64,000 nt of DNA from Echinococcus granulosus (Eukaryota; Platyhelminthes; Cestoda; Cyclophyllidea; Taeniidae). A program made the translations under genes and the position numbers. The notes under the pieces were generated by a model. That model had not been told where the DNA came from. It saw only the letters and a program-made list of their open reading frames with translations, and did not search any database. The stretch spans positions 3,355 through 67,354 of the forward strand of contig NW_020170515.1 of the NCBI RefSeq assembly GCF_000524195.1, given 5' to 3'. Shown in pieces: positions 46,601 through 58,000 of this stretch (position 1 is the first letter of the stretch; each line of letters starts with the position of its first letter).

Positions 46601-47858
46601 TAATCCTTCTTCACTCGTCAAGAATTTCGCGTCTTTCCTTGGAATTGCGTTTTTTGTACAAAGGTCCACCTCTATCGAAGTGGGTCAGGAATCCTTTTTT
46701 TTGAAGAGGAGTGGAAGGAGGGCAGAGGTCCCCCATATATTTGCTCGGATTTTTGCCACCCACGTTTCTCCCCGTATGCCCATTAATTCACGATAAAACT
46801 TAATGGGATGCCAATTTTGCTTTGAATGACTGCTGGTGTAATTTTGCCATTACTTTCCAATTTCATTGCAGTCATTTCATTTTCAACCTGCAAATTTTGA
46901 GGTAGTGGAACTTTTCGGCACTGCTGGGTGTCTGTTATGATGCACCAGTGCTCCCGCCCACATTTGGATTCTCCTGTCTTGCAAATCCGTTGTATGCAGA
47001 ATTGACAGCTTCCATTCACTCGTAGGGCACTGGGGCCAATTTTGGCCCTCGCTAGGCTGTCCTCTCTTGCCTCCGTGTTCACGAGCGTGTCGGGAATGAA
47101 AGGAGGGTATTGTGAATCCAGGTTCATCTGAGTGACTCACTCGTGGGAAAAAACGCGCATTCATTTTAGAGTCGGTACGGAGGTATAAAATGCTTTTTAG
47201 TGTGTGCATTTCTCCCTCTTGCTAATTTAATTTTACTGCTAGAATAAGGTGTTTTGGAAGCGTGTTTGTGAGCCTTCATTTCGGCAATCTGGGTGGGAGC
47301 GCGACGTTGATGATGTATCCACCTGCTTGTCCTCAACTGCTTTGTCCGCTTCTCCAAACCCCTTGCTGAGTGTTAAGGTCGGAGGTCTTAGTCCCCTCTC
47401 TTTTGTGCAGCTAACCGGTGGGGTGGTAGAGGCTTTACTCCGACCTTGTTACTAACTGAAGGCATCACATATGCGTAACGCTCGGATTTTCCCACCTCCC
47501 TCCATCACCTACCGTTAGGAACTGCTAGGTTTGGACTTTCGCAGAATTGGGGATGCCATTATTACCACCTCCTCCGTTTTAGGCCACCGGGATGGCTTTG
47601 ACACAACAGCAACAGCAGCGTCAGCAGCTGCTTGCCCTCCAGGCGGCGGCTGTGGCCGCACAACAGCAACAGCAGCAACCCGCGACAGCTCCACAGCCGG
47701 CCACGTCACCCAACAGCCTCTCGTCCGCTGTGCAACAGCAACTCGCGGCAGCCGCGCTCTACCAGCAACAGCAGGTGCAGAGTCAGCAGCAGCAACAACA
47801 ACACGCGGTCGCCTTGTTGTTTGCTGCTCAACAGTCCCGAATGCTTCGGCCCTCGTAG
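37632..47858 (+). CDS. RS-domain protein with long Gln/Ala-rich tail, ten exons; family not recognised
   Basis: Exons: 37632-37671, 38905-38933, 39005-39045, 39371-39612, 39683-41001, 41079-41325, 41436-41737, 42445-42705, 44567-44947 and 47583-47858. Phases agree throughout; 1045 residues. Residues 1-115 form a Ser/Lys/Pro-rich start. About 118-300 are lysine-rich with acidic patches (KKKRRDKERKRSSKKR, DSSDSDFEE). About 303-456 form a dense Arg/Ser domain. From about 558 comes VPPDMAKKLGLS and an Asn-rich stretch. From about 640 to the end are poly-Gln and poly-Ala runs around a less repetitive core (VIDQLRQRQQICLLSGAMDQ). RS domains usually place proteins in nuclear speckles and splicing complexes; there is no RRM or zinc finger here. 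The Q/A tail suggests self-association. A splicing or nuclear-matrix role is inference. I could not match it to RSRC1, RSRC2, SRRM or SREK1. Confidence 0.8.
37672..38904 (+). other. Intron 1 of the RS-rich gene
   Basis: A 1.2-kb AT-rich intron starting GTAAGT and ending tttattttag. No exon or RNA gene is seen. Confidence 0.7.
39166..39195 (+). other. Candidate 30-nt cassette exon carrying an in-frame stop
   Basis: Between exons 3 and 4, an acceptor-like gaacttgattaaacag and a donor GTATGT bracket 30 nt. If included after exon 3 (which ends with GA), the frame reads Glu-Tyr-stop. Genes for RS proteins are known to control their own level with such poison exons. Only the splice-site pair is visible; use is not shown. 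Confidence 0.35.
41738..42444 (+). other. Intron 7 of the RS-rich gene
   Basis: A 707-bp intron with no further exon recognised. It ends in ttttttgttcacccag before the in-frame ALQMLALQQH. Confidence 0.65.
42706..44566 (+). other. Intron 8 of the RS-rich gene, pyrimidine-rich
   Basis: A 1.86-kb intron with long C/T tracts (43000-43070, 43720-43760, 44121-44132 and 44520-44552) and a TG run near 43926-43938. No coding signal is seen. Confidence 0.65.
44948..47582 (+). other. Intron 9 of the RS-rich gene
   Basis: A 2.6-kb intron. About 46140-46370 resembles 48215-48450 beyond the gene end (listed as a repeat). No exon is supported. Confidence 0.6.
46140..46370 (+). repeat. Diverged dispersed repeat, copy A
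   Basis: GTGATTCGTGCCTCGTC at 46150 matches ATGATTCATGCCCCGTCG at 48233. Both are followed by a C(C/T)ACCCACTG core, GGGGGCAAATGCCT, a CACTGaCggTTG-like motif and GGGAGT near the end. The order is conserved but spacing differs. It may be a short interspersed element of unknown type. Confidence 0.45.
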
Positions 47859-50800
47859 TTGAATCTTGCGACTCTATGGTCTTTCGCCTCCGTGTACATA
47901 TACTGTCATTGCAGTACTGTCTAGCAGAGTGGTCCCCCATTCATTCATTGTTTGCAGTTTGTCCTCTATTATTATAGCGATGCATCGTCTCGTTGGAGTT
48001 GTTGCTACTCCCTTTCACACACCCCATTCACCCATCCTCAAATATCGTGAATACTATCCGCCCGTGCCGTTTTGGACTTACTCGAGCGGAGTCCTGCTAG
48101 TGGACGCAGTAGCTCACTGCGTGTAAAAATTGACGCGAATTCCGTCACTCAGGTTGGATTTTTGACATGAAAATCGAGATGTTGGCCAGTCTGACCGAGT
48201 CATGATTTGTCCTTTCAGCGGGTTAAGTTTGGATGATTCATGCCCCGTCGTTCTACCCACTGAGGGGGCAAATGCCTGAAGAAGGTGATGCATGCGGCTA
48301 CCAATTGGTGTATAAGGGTGGAGGCTTGGCGAGCAATGATTCCTGCCATTTAAGTAGCCACGCTGACGGATTTCGGTTGCACTGTCAGTTGAGGGGCCAG
48401 GTGGTGCACGTGCTTAGGCGCTGGGGCTAGTCGCGGGAGTAGGGTGTGTGGGGGGGCAGGAGAGCAGGTTTATTTATTTTTCGGCGTGGGCTGTCACATC
48501 GCAGCACCCGTGGAGCACTGAGCCGTTTCTTGGTGTGACGGTTACGATTAGCCGTCGTCTCTGTTGTAGAGTATCCGTAACGTTTGCGGCATCTGCATTG
48601 CGAACAAACCACAGTCCACCAGCAAGTGTGGGCTCCGCCACCAGTAAAAGCCAGAGAAGGCAGCGGATTACGGCGCTAGCGTTGGTAGGCCCGTTGTTCT
48701 TATTTACTCAGTGGGCATCGCGTGTTCCTCATTTTGTTGTCAATTAAAATACCACTCAGAATTTCATACTTTACGCTTGAAGGTGATTTAACTCCGCTAA
48801 GTTTGAGCAGTAGTGTTGTCCAAATGCTTGCGCAGGAACTGTTGCAGTGACCTAATATATGCAAATCACAATGTTGAATTATACGGGCTCTTCAGATGGT
48901 GAAGATTACAAACCACTTAGGGTGGTGGATCTCAGGTCTTTTGCACATCGACGATAAGGTAACGGCACATATAGTGCCTCAAGACTTCCCTGAAAATGGC
49001 ACAGTTCTAGGGCGCAGTGTATCACTTCAACATACAAGTAGGTTTAGGGCTACTAACATGGCCTAGAGGTCAGCTCACACAGCGAAAACACAACCCCGAA
49101 GACACAAAGTGGCCATCTGCCTAAACCGAGAATTAAATAAACACGGTGAAAACTGCAAAAAAAATAATGCCCAAAGGAGCTGTAAGGCCCCTAAAATGGA
49201 CGAAAAGCCGTATCACGGTGCAAAGTTCAACCGACGGAACTGAATTACCCTTGCGGACATGCACACCGCTGTGCAAATCACCAGGATCGCAATAATAGAT
49301 CTTCGCTTGCACCCAATCACAGCTGTGGAGGAGAGGTAGCCTCAATTGAGCCTTTTGAATTTGTAGTATGAATTTCACTTTTGATATTCTAATCCACATG
49401 GTATCTGCAGATTCAGAACATGCATCATGCAGAGCATGTGTGGCTTCAACCATTTATAAGATCATAAAAATCTTGGTTTTGATAAGTTTAGTAATTTTCA
49501 CTCATTTGTTATATTTCTTAATTTTTTGATTTATATATTGTTGTAGAAGGTGCCTGTCTGGGCTGCTACTCAATAACCCGTGAAAAATGTTAATGTTTTA
49601 AGCACTTCATTTTTTAAGGTCACCTTTGACGCGGAGTCTATTCGAGGAATGGTCGTTTGTGTCTTTGTTGTGTACGTTGGAATTCTAGTCGTGAGTTTAA
49701 CCCTCACTTATTTTGTCACTCACTTTGTAGCATGTTGGACGGCATACTTTAGCGTGCAAAGATATACTAAAATTGTTGTGTTGACACTTCTCCCTACGAA
49801 CTCTTTTAAGACTGGTTTGTTTTAACTCTTTTGACACTTTACAATTTGCGGACTTCTATCCATTTTCTAATGATTGCTTAGCGTTCTAATCTTTGGCGCG
49901 ATTTATCTCGATTCTTTTGCGGCACTAATGCTGCGATTCCTTATGGGTTTTTCTCCGAAACTCTTTAACTTTATGGGAAGTACATTCGTCACATGTTTTT
50001 TAGTCAAGAAATGTTGTTACTGCGTGATTTTGTCGTAAGCTTTTCCTTATCCGCCTGAACTAAATTCGATATTTTGGTGTAAGTTGAATGACAGGGTTGA
50101 CTGCCTCGTCGGAATGTGTATTTTCTATCGAGTTGGAGATCTTTTATAGGCGCCTTGTGAGTACCATCCCTTTTAATTTTTTGTGAATTGCTAACCGTTG
50201 GATCTGCAACGTCTTAATGTATTTTACCCGGTTTGAAGTTTTAAACTTTTGCTTACTTCAATGGAAATTCTCCCACTTCTTAACACCCTCCCCATTTTAC
50301 TCACCTACTGTCGTATTTGGTCGCTCTGTAGCTTATTGTTGCTCATACAAACCTGGCTAACTTTCTCATTTCTATTTAATATGGGAGCTCTTTGCGTTTC
50401 ACTGTGTCACTGTTATTTCGCGCACATTTTTTAAATGTGCTTCCTTATTTTCCATCGATTATTCTTGCTTATTCATCCTAATTTAATAGGAAGCATGCGC
50501 CATTTCAACAATACTCTGCGATCTAATTAAATAATTTCGGGGCGCTTTATTGCCATGTGGATCGAAATTTAATCAGCTTGTTTTACTTTAATTGATTATG
50601 GAGTGAATAAAATCCTGTAAATCGCTTTCTTTGCAAAAAGGCGGTGCAGTTAATTTGTCACTATGCACAACTTTATTGCAAAAGTGAGCTACTCGGGATT
50701 TTTTGGTGTGGTTTTTCTCATCAATTCAATAAATTTCAAATGCGATTGTCCCCTTTGAAATCTCAACTGTTATTTAGTTCAACTTGTCCTAAGCGCATCC

Positions 50801-52078
50801 CCAAACATAGTTGGTCCAAGCTGGATACTAGTCGTTGGTCTCGTTTTTCCTTGAATCAGCGTATTTGGTCGTAGCCATAAGACTGGACGAACACCCGGAT
50901 TTGCATGCTTGTTTTTTATGTGTATCTGTTCCAGGGTTAGCTAAACCGTCCAGGGCGTACTGTCTTTGTGTTTCAGTCAATCGCCACGAAATCAGTTATT
51001 TACGTTTCGTAATCAAACCTTTTTCGTCTTATGTTCCCAAAACAGGTCTCAAATAACTTAGGCTTCTGACCTTGCATCTATAATGAAGTTGGTTTGTGCA
51101 TTACTTAACATTCCTCCTCTCAATACACCTTGAATTGTGTTGATTTATCCAAACCCTCTGATCACTCGCCTCATTTGGTCCCTATTTATCATTTCACTGC
51201 ATCATGCATTTCAAATATTGTTTCCGGTAAATGGAACAAGTCATTATCCGCACACTTAGTTTTACTTCTCTGCATTTCTCTTCCTGTGAGAATTGGCGAA
51301 AATTTTGGTAGCCTTAGGAGGTGAAGTTTGCCACTTTCTTCTCATCATACCCCATCTTTTTATCTTCTCATTATCGCTCACAACTCCCTCAGTCTCGGCC
51401 TGCCCCCTTTCCTGATCGCACGCGATGCCACTCCATCCACCTGTTTACGCGCTTTTGAACCCCCACATCCTTGCCCATTCCTTTCCCTCCCCATTGGTCG
51501 AATCGCTCATGGGGCCGTCGCGGCGTAAATAAGACGGGGAGGTTACTCAAATTTGTTTCTAGATCACTTTGATGTCTTAGGGAGTCTAGATAGTCTTTAA
51601 ATCGGAAATGACTTTGTCTTACGGATGTTGGTGACTGATTCATCGAGTTATGATTTTATGGTCATGGCTTCGCATACGCCTCCGAGTGGGTGTTTATACA
51701 CATGCACAAACTTTTCCCGTTTCACTATAAATTCGGTAGTTTAAGTCTATATCCATTTGTTATTTGACTCCTCATCTACTACTAAGATCTCTTTCTGCCT
51801 TTTGTGCTTTTCTGAATCTCATGTTACCGGCCGTTTACCGTTTAAGACTGAGTTTGTATGCACCTATTTTGACTGTTTACTTTTTAATTTACGCGCGTAG
51901 GTCCTAATGCAGTAGTTGTCTAGCGAATTTCCTTAGGGAAAGCATCTTTGTTATTGTCTTAGTAGGAATGTCGCCGTTTATGGCTTCTTTTTAGATTGAT
52001 CCGGGCCACACAAGTCTATAAGTAGATCAGCAAGAGCAAATTGGCCTACTAATCTTGATCCCTCACCAGCGCAGTTAG
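47859..52078. other. 4.2-kb intergenic region after the RS-rich gene
   Basis: No gene supported. Apart from repeat copy B it contains a possible reverse-oriented LTR relic around 48960-49075: GGCTACTAACATGGCCTAGA resembles GGCTACTACCGTGGCCTGGA in TRIM copy 3. The second half (49500-51900) is T-rich with short unsupported ORFs. The next gene's ATG is preceded four bases earlier by an acceptor-like caccagcgcag. Confidence 0.4.
48215..48450 (+). repeat. Diverged dispersed repeat, copy B
   Basis: Partner of 46140-46370 in the same orientation, about 2.1 kb downstream and just beyond the RS-rich gene. Shared blocks are ATTC(A/G)TGCC, the ACCCACTG core, GGGGGCAAATGCCT and CGCGGGAGT. It has no coding capacity. 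Confidence 0.45.
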
Positions 52079-55000
52079 ATGGCAGAAAAGGCTGTTGCTC
52101 CAGTTCCCTGTCTTCGCTCCCACGATCTCTCACGTTTCCAACCGCCTGCGAAGGATCAAGTACCAGGCGATGAGGAGATTTTGCGTCTGGTTCAGCAAAT
52201 GCCCACCCTCCTCTATCCCTACGAGGAAATGGAGGCGGCGGAAGGAGAGGCAGCGACAGCAGTGGCGACAAAAGGGGTGGGATGCAAATCTTTCCGTCTT
52301 GTAGTTCCGCCCGATGTGGATCCCGCCTCCGTGGCTTCCCTGGAGCCCTCGTGGTTTGTCAACATCGTCGTCACTATCACTGATCGGAATGGCTGTGTCA
52401 TCTACCATGAGGCGTGAGTTTGCTTGCTTCTTCATTCATTTATACGATCTTTCATTTATCTTTAGAAGTAGAGAAGTAGGGATTTGTGTGTTCTTCAGAG
52501 TTGATTAGTAGTGGGGACGCCTCACGAATGTACTCCTTCTACCGAATCCCTTCAGAATGTGCTGAATGACACTAGCCTCAAGTCAGACCACTGTCAGTAA
52601 ATATTCGACCTTTGGGTTACACCGAACAAATGTGGATAAGATCACTTTTGATCTCTTATCCGGCTTCCCTACCATGCTCTGTGACTCGTTTCAAAGACTT
52701 CATCATTGTTAGAATGCTAGCCTGAAATCATAAGCCCTTCTCCACAGGATTGAAATCGTTTACTACAACAGACGGAATTATTTTAACCACCATGCGCGCT
52801 TATTAATCGGACTACCTCCAATGGCTTTGTTTACCGCTGCTTTGAGCCGCCCATCTTGTTGTTTCTAGTCGGCAGTAATGCTATCATTTCATTGGCCGAT
52901 GACTCGACCAGGCCATCTCCGATATGTCAGTCGTAAATCAGTGCGTACGTTTAAAATATTGATGATGATCCTTTACCTTAATCAAATTACCCAAGTTTCT
53001 TTTAGGATTCTGGACCTCATATCATGTCACGTGATCTTGGATGTAGTTTCGGACGCCCTGATTGGAACCTCCATTTAATTGGTTGTAGCGGGGGCAAAAT
53101 GCTATTGAATTCAGCGTACCTATTTAGCTTTGAAATTAATCCTGGGGACGACATGCTAGGAAGATCCCGAATATCATGTCATACTGAACCCTAGGTTCAA
53201 TGCCGGGCGCTCTGACTGGCCGTCGCGGGGTTCAAATGCTGTTGAGCCCGGCGCCTAGTTGGCACCAAAATTAACCTTCGGGACTAGATCCTAAGCCTTA
53301 CGTATTTGGCACTAGTGTTATTTGTAGTCCGCCACGAGGATTGGGAGGATGAATCGCGGGGAGCCTCAAGAGTCCGTTGTTTTTTTGACTTCACCCTTTT
53401 TGGGTCCATTTGAACAAGATCATTGTCCTTATTCCTTGCTGTAATGTGTGCTGCGTGGTAATCAAGTCCAACGATTGTGCTATTTACGGCACTTGGTGAT
53501 TTCAAATAGAGTACAATGCATTTCACACCTTTTATTTCGTGTGTGTGCGTGCGTGTGGATGGGCTTTTGGCCTTTTTTAGTGAGAATTAAAACATAGGCC
53601 GAGATGACTTAGCGAGATATGGGTTTCGGTGTTATCCCACAACCGGAGCATTACATTCTTACGCCGGCAGATCCTCGTTTCTTGGTGAATATTAGCTTGA
53701 CACGCAACTTCTAACCACTGTAGGCGAAATCTATCCAAGTATACACGTACTGCCTACGTAGATGTGTGTATACTGAGCGCTTTCTTTTCATTTATGTGAT
53801 TTCGATCTCTGCATTCCCATAAAAGGCTCCTGCGAGTTTTCTACGCGGTATTGCGGGTACGTTTGGTTTCGGGGAATTTCATGTCTTCCCGCGAGACTAT
53901 CTCTTTCTCTTGCCCCCTCTCCTCCTCCCTTTGTACGATTTTCCGCTGTTTTGAGCTTGCCACTTCAAATCGACTGCTAACAAAACGTTTAAGTTCCACA
54001 CTGTAGGGCACAGTTCTCACATCCATTATATTGAAGTTATTCCCGTATAGTTCATTCAACACAGCGGCCTAAAAGTTTATCACTGATTGTGTTTGTTTAT
54101 CCACCTCTCGCACTGAATGGAGGAGTTTCTAGCGCTGATGAAAAGCGCTATCCATCACCTCCTACCGCTACCGTCACCACGATCTGTCGAAAACAACTCA
54201 CTCCATACGCAAAAGGTGACGAATCGTGGATTAAAGCAAATCAAATCTTGCACAGTCGCCCCCCTTTACGCCTTTTACATATACAAGCATCAAGCACACA
54301 CTTTGTGCCTCTGAAAGTATCTCTCTGACGGAGTTGTCACCGTGTGGGTAGATCACATGTTATTCCCAATTCCCGTAACCTTTGATCCAGCAGATGTGAG
54401 CACCAGCTTCTCCTTCTCCCTCTCTCCTAGCCTCTTCCAACAGCTCGTGCGTGCAGTGGTTCATTCATCCGACCCATCCGTCCGGGATTGCTCATCAAAA
54501 TTTTTTTTTCACTTCCTATGAGTCACACGTACACACAAGGTGACTAATGGCCCTCCGTGTACACATCGACGTTACACCGGAGTAAAAGAGGGAGGCTGCG
54601 TTTCCCCACGCGCATTCGTGTTTATACCACTCTAGGGTCTAGGCTGGTCCGGTGGGCGTTCGAGACAAGTTGTGACTTTTATGGTTTCGCATAACATCCC
54701 TGCTACCAGGGTCAATCGTATACCTGCCACGCATTTTCGGATGCTGGAAGGCTTGACAGTTTAGTTTAGCTATCTTGCAACAGTCAATCTGCCTCAGTGA
54801 ATTTGCATCCAGCGTTGGTGATTGTGTTCCCTGTTCCCGCAATTTTACGGCAGGTTTGTTATCTGCCGATCAGGCATTTCACGCGCTTGTTGAATGCTCA
54901 CCGAAATGACTGTCGGGGCCGTAGGTCGATGATAATGACCACGGCCGAAATCTCCCTACTTTTGGATCTCCCATCACATTATCGCACTGTGTTTAGTGGG

Positions 55001-58000
55001 CTCTTTACGATTAGGAATCTACGATTTTGAGGTTTTTTGTCCACAGCAAAGTTCATTTTATTACCAAGCTCCCGTTTCATGCACGTACGCACTGGCCACC
55101 ATTGCCTGCCATCTTGATTAACGGTGTCTGGAGCGGTCCGTGATGTGCGCACCGGCTGTTAGTGTGTAGAAGGGCACGTTTGCCACTTTACTTTGCGTCC
55201 AGTACCGCCAAGGTAGCATGCTTTCGTGACGTCAAATTAAGTAAAAGTTTAATTTGACCACTCCAGAAATCCCTCTCCCCTGTTACTGCTACTGTTTCCT
55301 TCATTTAGACACTTTCCCAAGAACCCATCTTTGCGAGAGGGCATTAAGAACTTCGTCGACGTACGCTGGGGCGACTTTGTCCACCCTCCCGATGCGGATA
55401 TCTGGAGTCAGCATCTACTTGAAGGCAAGTCCACATTTACATCTCCATGTGCCTCTCACTTTTCTTCTTCCTTTCGTGATTTTTACGCCTGCCTAAGGTG
55501 TGTGCGTGTGTATTTCCTCTCGCTGCAATCACATGGAAGGCCAACACGATTTGTTTACACTCCGTGTAGTGTATAGGGCAGGGCAGGGCAGGACAGGCCT
55601 GTGCAGTGCTGCTGTCCCTTTATCACGCATTTTTGGCTGTTAATTAATCGCTCATTCGCATCATACGTTAGTTGTACCCCCTAATGTATGTTATAAACCG
55701 CCCTTCTTTACGTTTTACTCATTACGATGTTAGCAGGTCAATTATTCATGCTATAATGAGCACCTCGACTCGTTCGGGGTAGAGGGAGGACAGAAAGCCC
55801 CGAGGATGGGGACGCGGGGGGGGTGCACCGCCTCCTGGAAACGGAGAATTGGAGGATGCAGTTATCTCAGCTTTCCTGTGTGATTAAGTTTGATAGATAG
55901 GTGAACAGGAGTGTGGACATTCGAGGCGCTTTTTTCTTCTCTCGTGATATGCTAAGGCAGGGTAAAACTCGGCAGGTGTATGCTTATTTAAGTGCCGATG
56001 CAGTTGCTGCTTGCCTCCTCCCATTTTGTTTTTGTCGTACTGGTATTGGGGACGGCCGGCTGGTGGTAATGCCGCCGTCATTAGCAGACCTGTGTTAGGC
56101 TGCAACTAGTTTCACTTCGTTCTGGCCTTAGATTGGTGAGATTTATTGTCCGCACAACCCCTCATCATTATCACCACCTAATTGCAACTTTGAAGTTTGA
56201 ACGGCAACTGTATTCAATGCGAATTACTTTAAAATTTTGAGCTCCTAACGACTAATAAATGGCTTTCTTTGAAGGAACTAATCGGTCAGTCAATCATTAC
56301 GCTATTCACGAGAGAGTGGAGCGGGCTGTCACGAGGAGAGCGATGGGGTAGGTGCGACTACAATGTGCCATCTTTTGATGATTATGAATTGCTATTGTTT
56401 AGAAACCTCCCTGAGCTCTCTTCTTCCTCTTTCTATTTTAATTCTGAGGGAGTTGTGTGGGGTGTAGGAAGGAGTGCGATGGACAAGTGCTTTGCTCCCT
56501 GCCTCCGCCCCTTGCCCCCATTTCCCCCCAATGGTGGCTCTGTCTGCCTTTTACAAAGGGCAGCTTTATTTCACCTATGTATGTAAATTTGTTTTGTCGG
56601 TTAGTTCGTGGTCGTAAATGGCAAATCAGGTTTGACCTCTCTCCCTCATGCTGTCGGATAATACGCACATTTTTCTCTTTGGTTCACTTGACTGGTTTTG
56701 GAAGAACTGTTTTTTTCATCCTGCCGTTTAGAATTTCTTTCTGTTGGCAAAGGCTATTTAGTACTGTCTAAAAAGTTTGGGGTACCGAATCTCCTAGCTC
56801 CTCTTGAATTCGATTTGATTTGACCACCTATTTCCCTTTCTTGAGCTTTGAATGACGTAAATACATTGAGGTATCCATGTGTTCTACTTTCTCGTTAAAG
56901 CGAGATGTTTTCTGGTTAAATTTTTTTCCTCTTCATTCTGGCTCACTTCCTTCCCCTTAACTGACCCCGTCATTATCATCATATTCGACAATCGTATTCT
57001 CTCATCGGAGAGGAGCTATTCTCGTTATCGCTACTTCCGGTAGGTTAATCATTAGCTGACATAATTTGCCCTAGAAGCTTAGAATTACATGGTATCAATT
57101 ACTCCCACTTTTCCATTGAAAAATCTCCCCTTTTCGCCCTCTTGTGTGTGGCTCGAAGTCTAAGTGCATCGCCTCACGTTCCTGTTTGCAGTCATGGGGT
57201 TTGGCTCTGTTCTCACCCCTTTCAGCCGTGAAAAAAGGCGGAAAGGGAAGCTAGAAGGCGGAGGAGGGTCGCGTAGACCTGAGGAAGAAAAAATCTGTCG
57301 GACACCTTGCCAGGTTCTCATTCCCACTTTCGAATGCTCAAGCTGCTGCCTATCTTTCCCCTGTTGCAGAATTTTCTGTTTCTGGATTTGTGTACTCTCT
57401 CGGACGGGTGGGCAGCCGGCCATCTAAATAAGGCGAACGAACTGTGTGTTTTGAACACCTTTTTTTCCGGACTACTCCTCGTCTAATCTAGTGATCGCGT
57501 GGGAGCGGAATTTGAATGTCTATTTCAGAGGTTGGAAGCTCTGTGTTCGCTTTTAGTTCACCCATGCACAGCTTCAAGAGATTGAAAGGGGATATTTTTT
57601 GGCGGAGCCGGGTCATTCACATAGCAAAGTCAATTTCGCACTCAGAATTCAAATTTATAGTGAAAGAAGAAAGGAAGAAATAGGGTGTAAAGGAAGTGTT
57701 CTCTTCATTTCTTATCATGATGGCGGTATTTTTTCGGCTCAAAATTGGTTTACCAATCGGAAGTTTTGCCTTCGCGAAAATCTGGATTTCTTGAAGGTCT
57801 GCTGCGTCCTTGAAGATGGCGTAGATCCGCCCGCGGGCTGTTAACGGAACCAATGTGGCGGTGACCAAAACTTGCGGGGATGTAGTTAACTACATCCTTA
57901 AAACAAGTGTCGTTTAATTATACGGCTCCTTCCCCCTTTCTGAGCCTTGTCTTTGACGTTCCTAGTGGCTACTCTTATGCCTAGGCCACTAAAGTATACT

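Noticed and set aside
47531..47977. 148-codon plus-strand and 141-codon minus-strand frames
   Set aside because: Shadow frames of the CAG/GCN-rich last exon of the RS-rich gene.
53190..53250. tRNA gene
   Set aside because: Only a B-box-like GGTTCAAATGC is present; no cloverleaf arms or A box could be folded.
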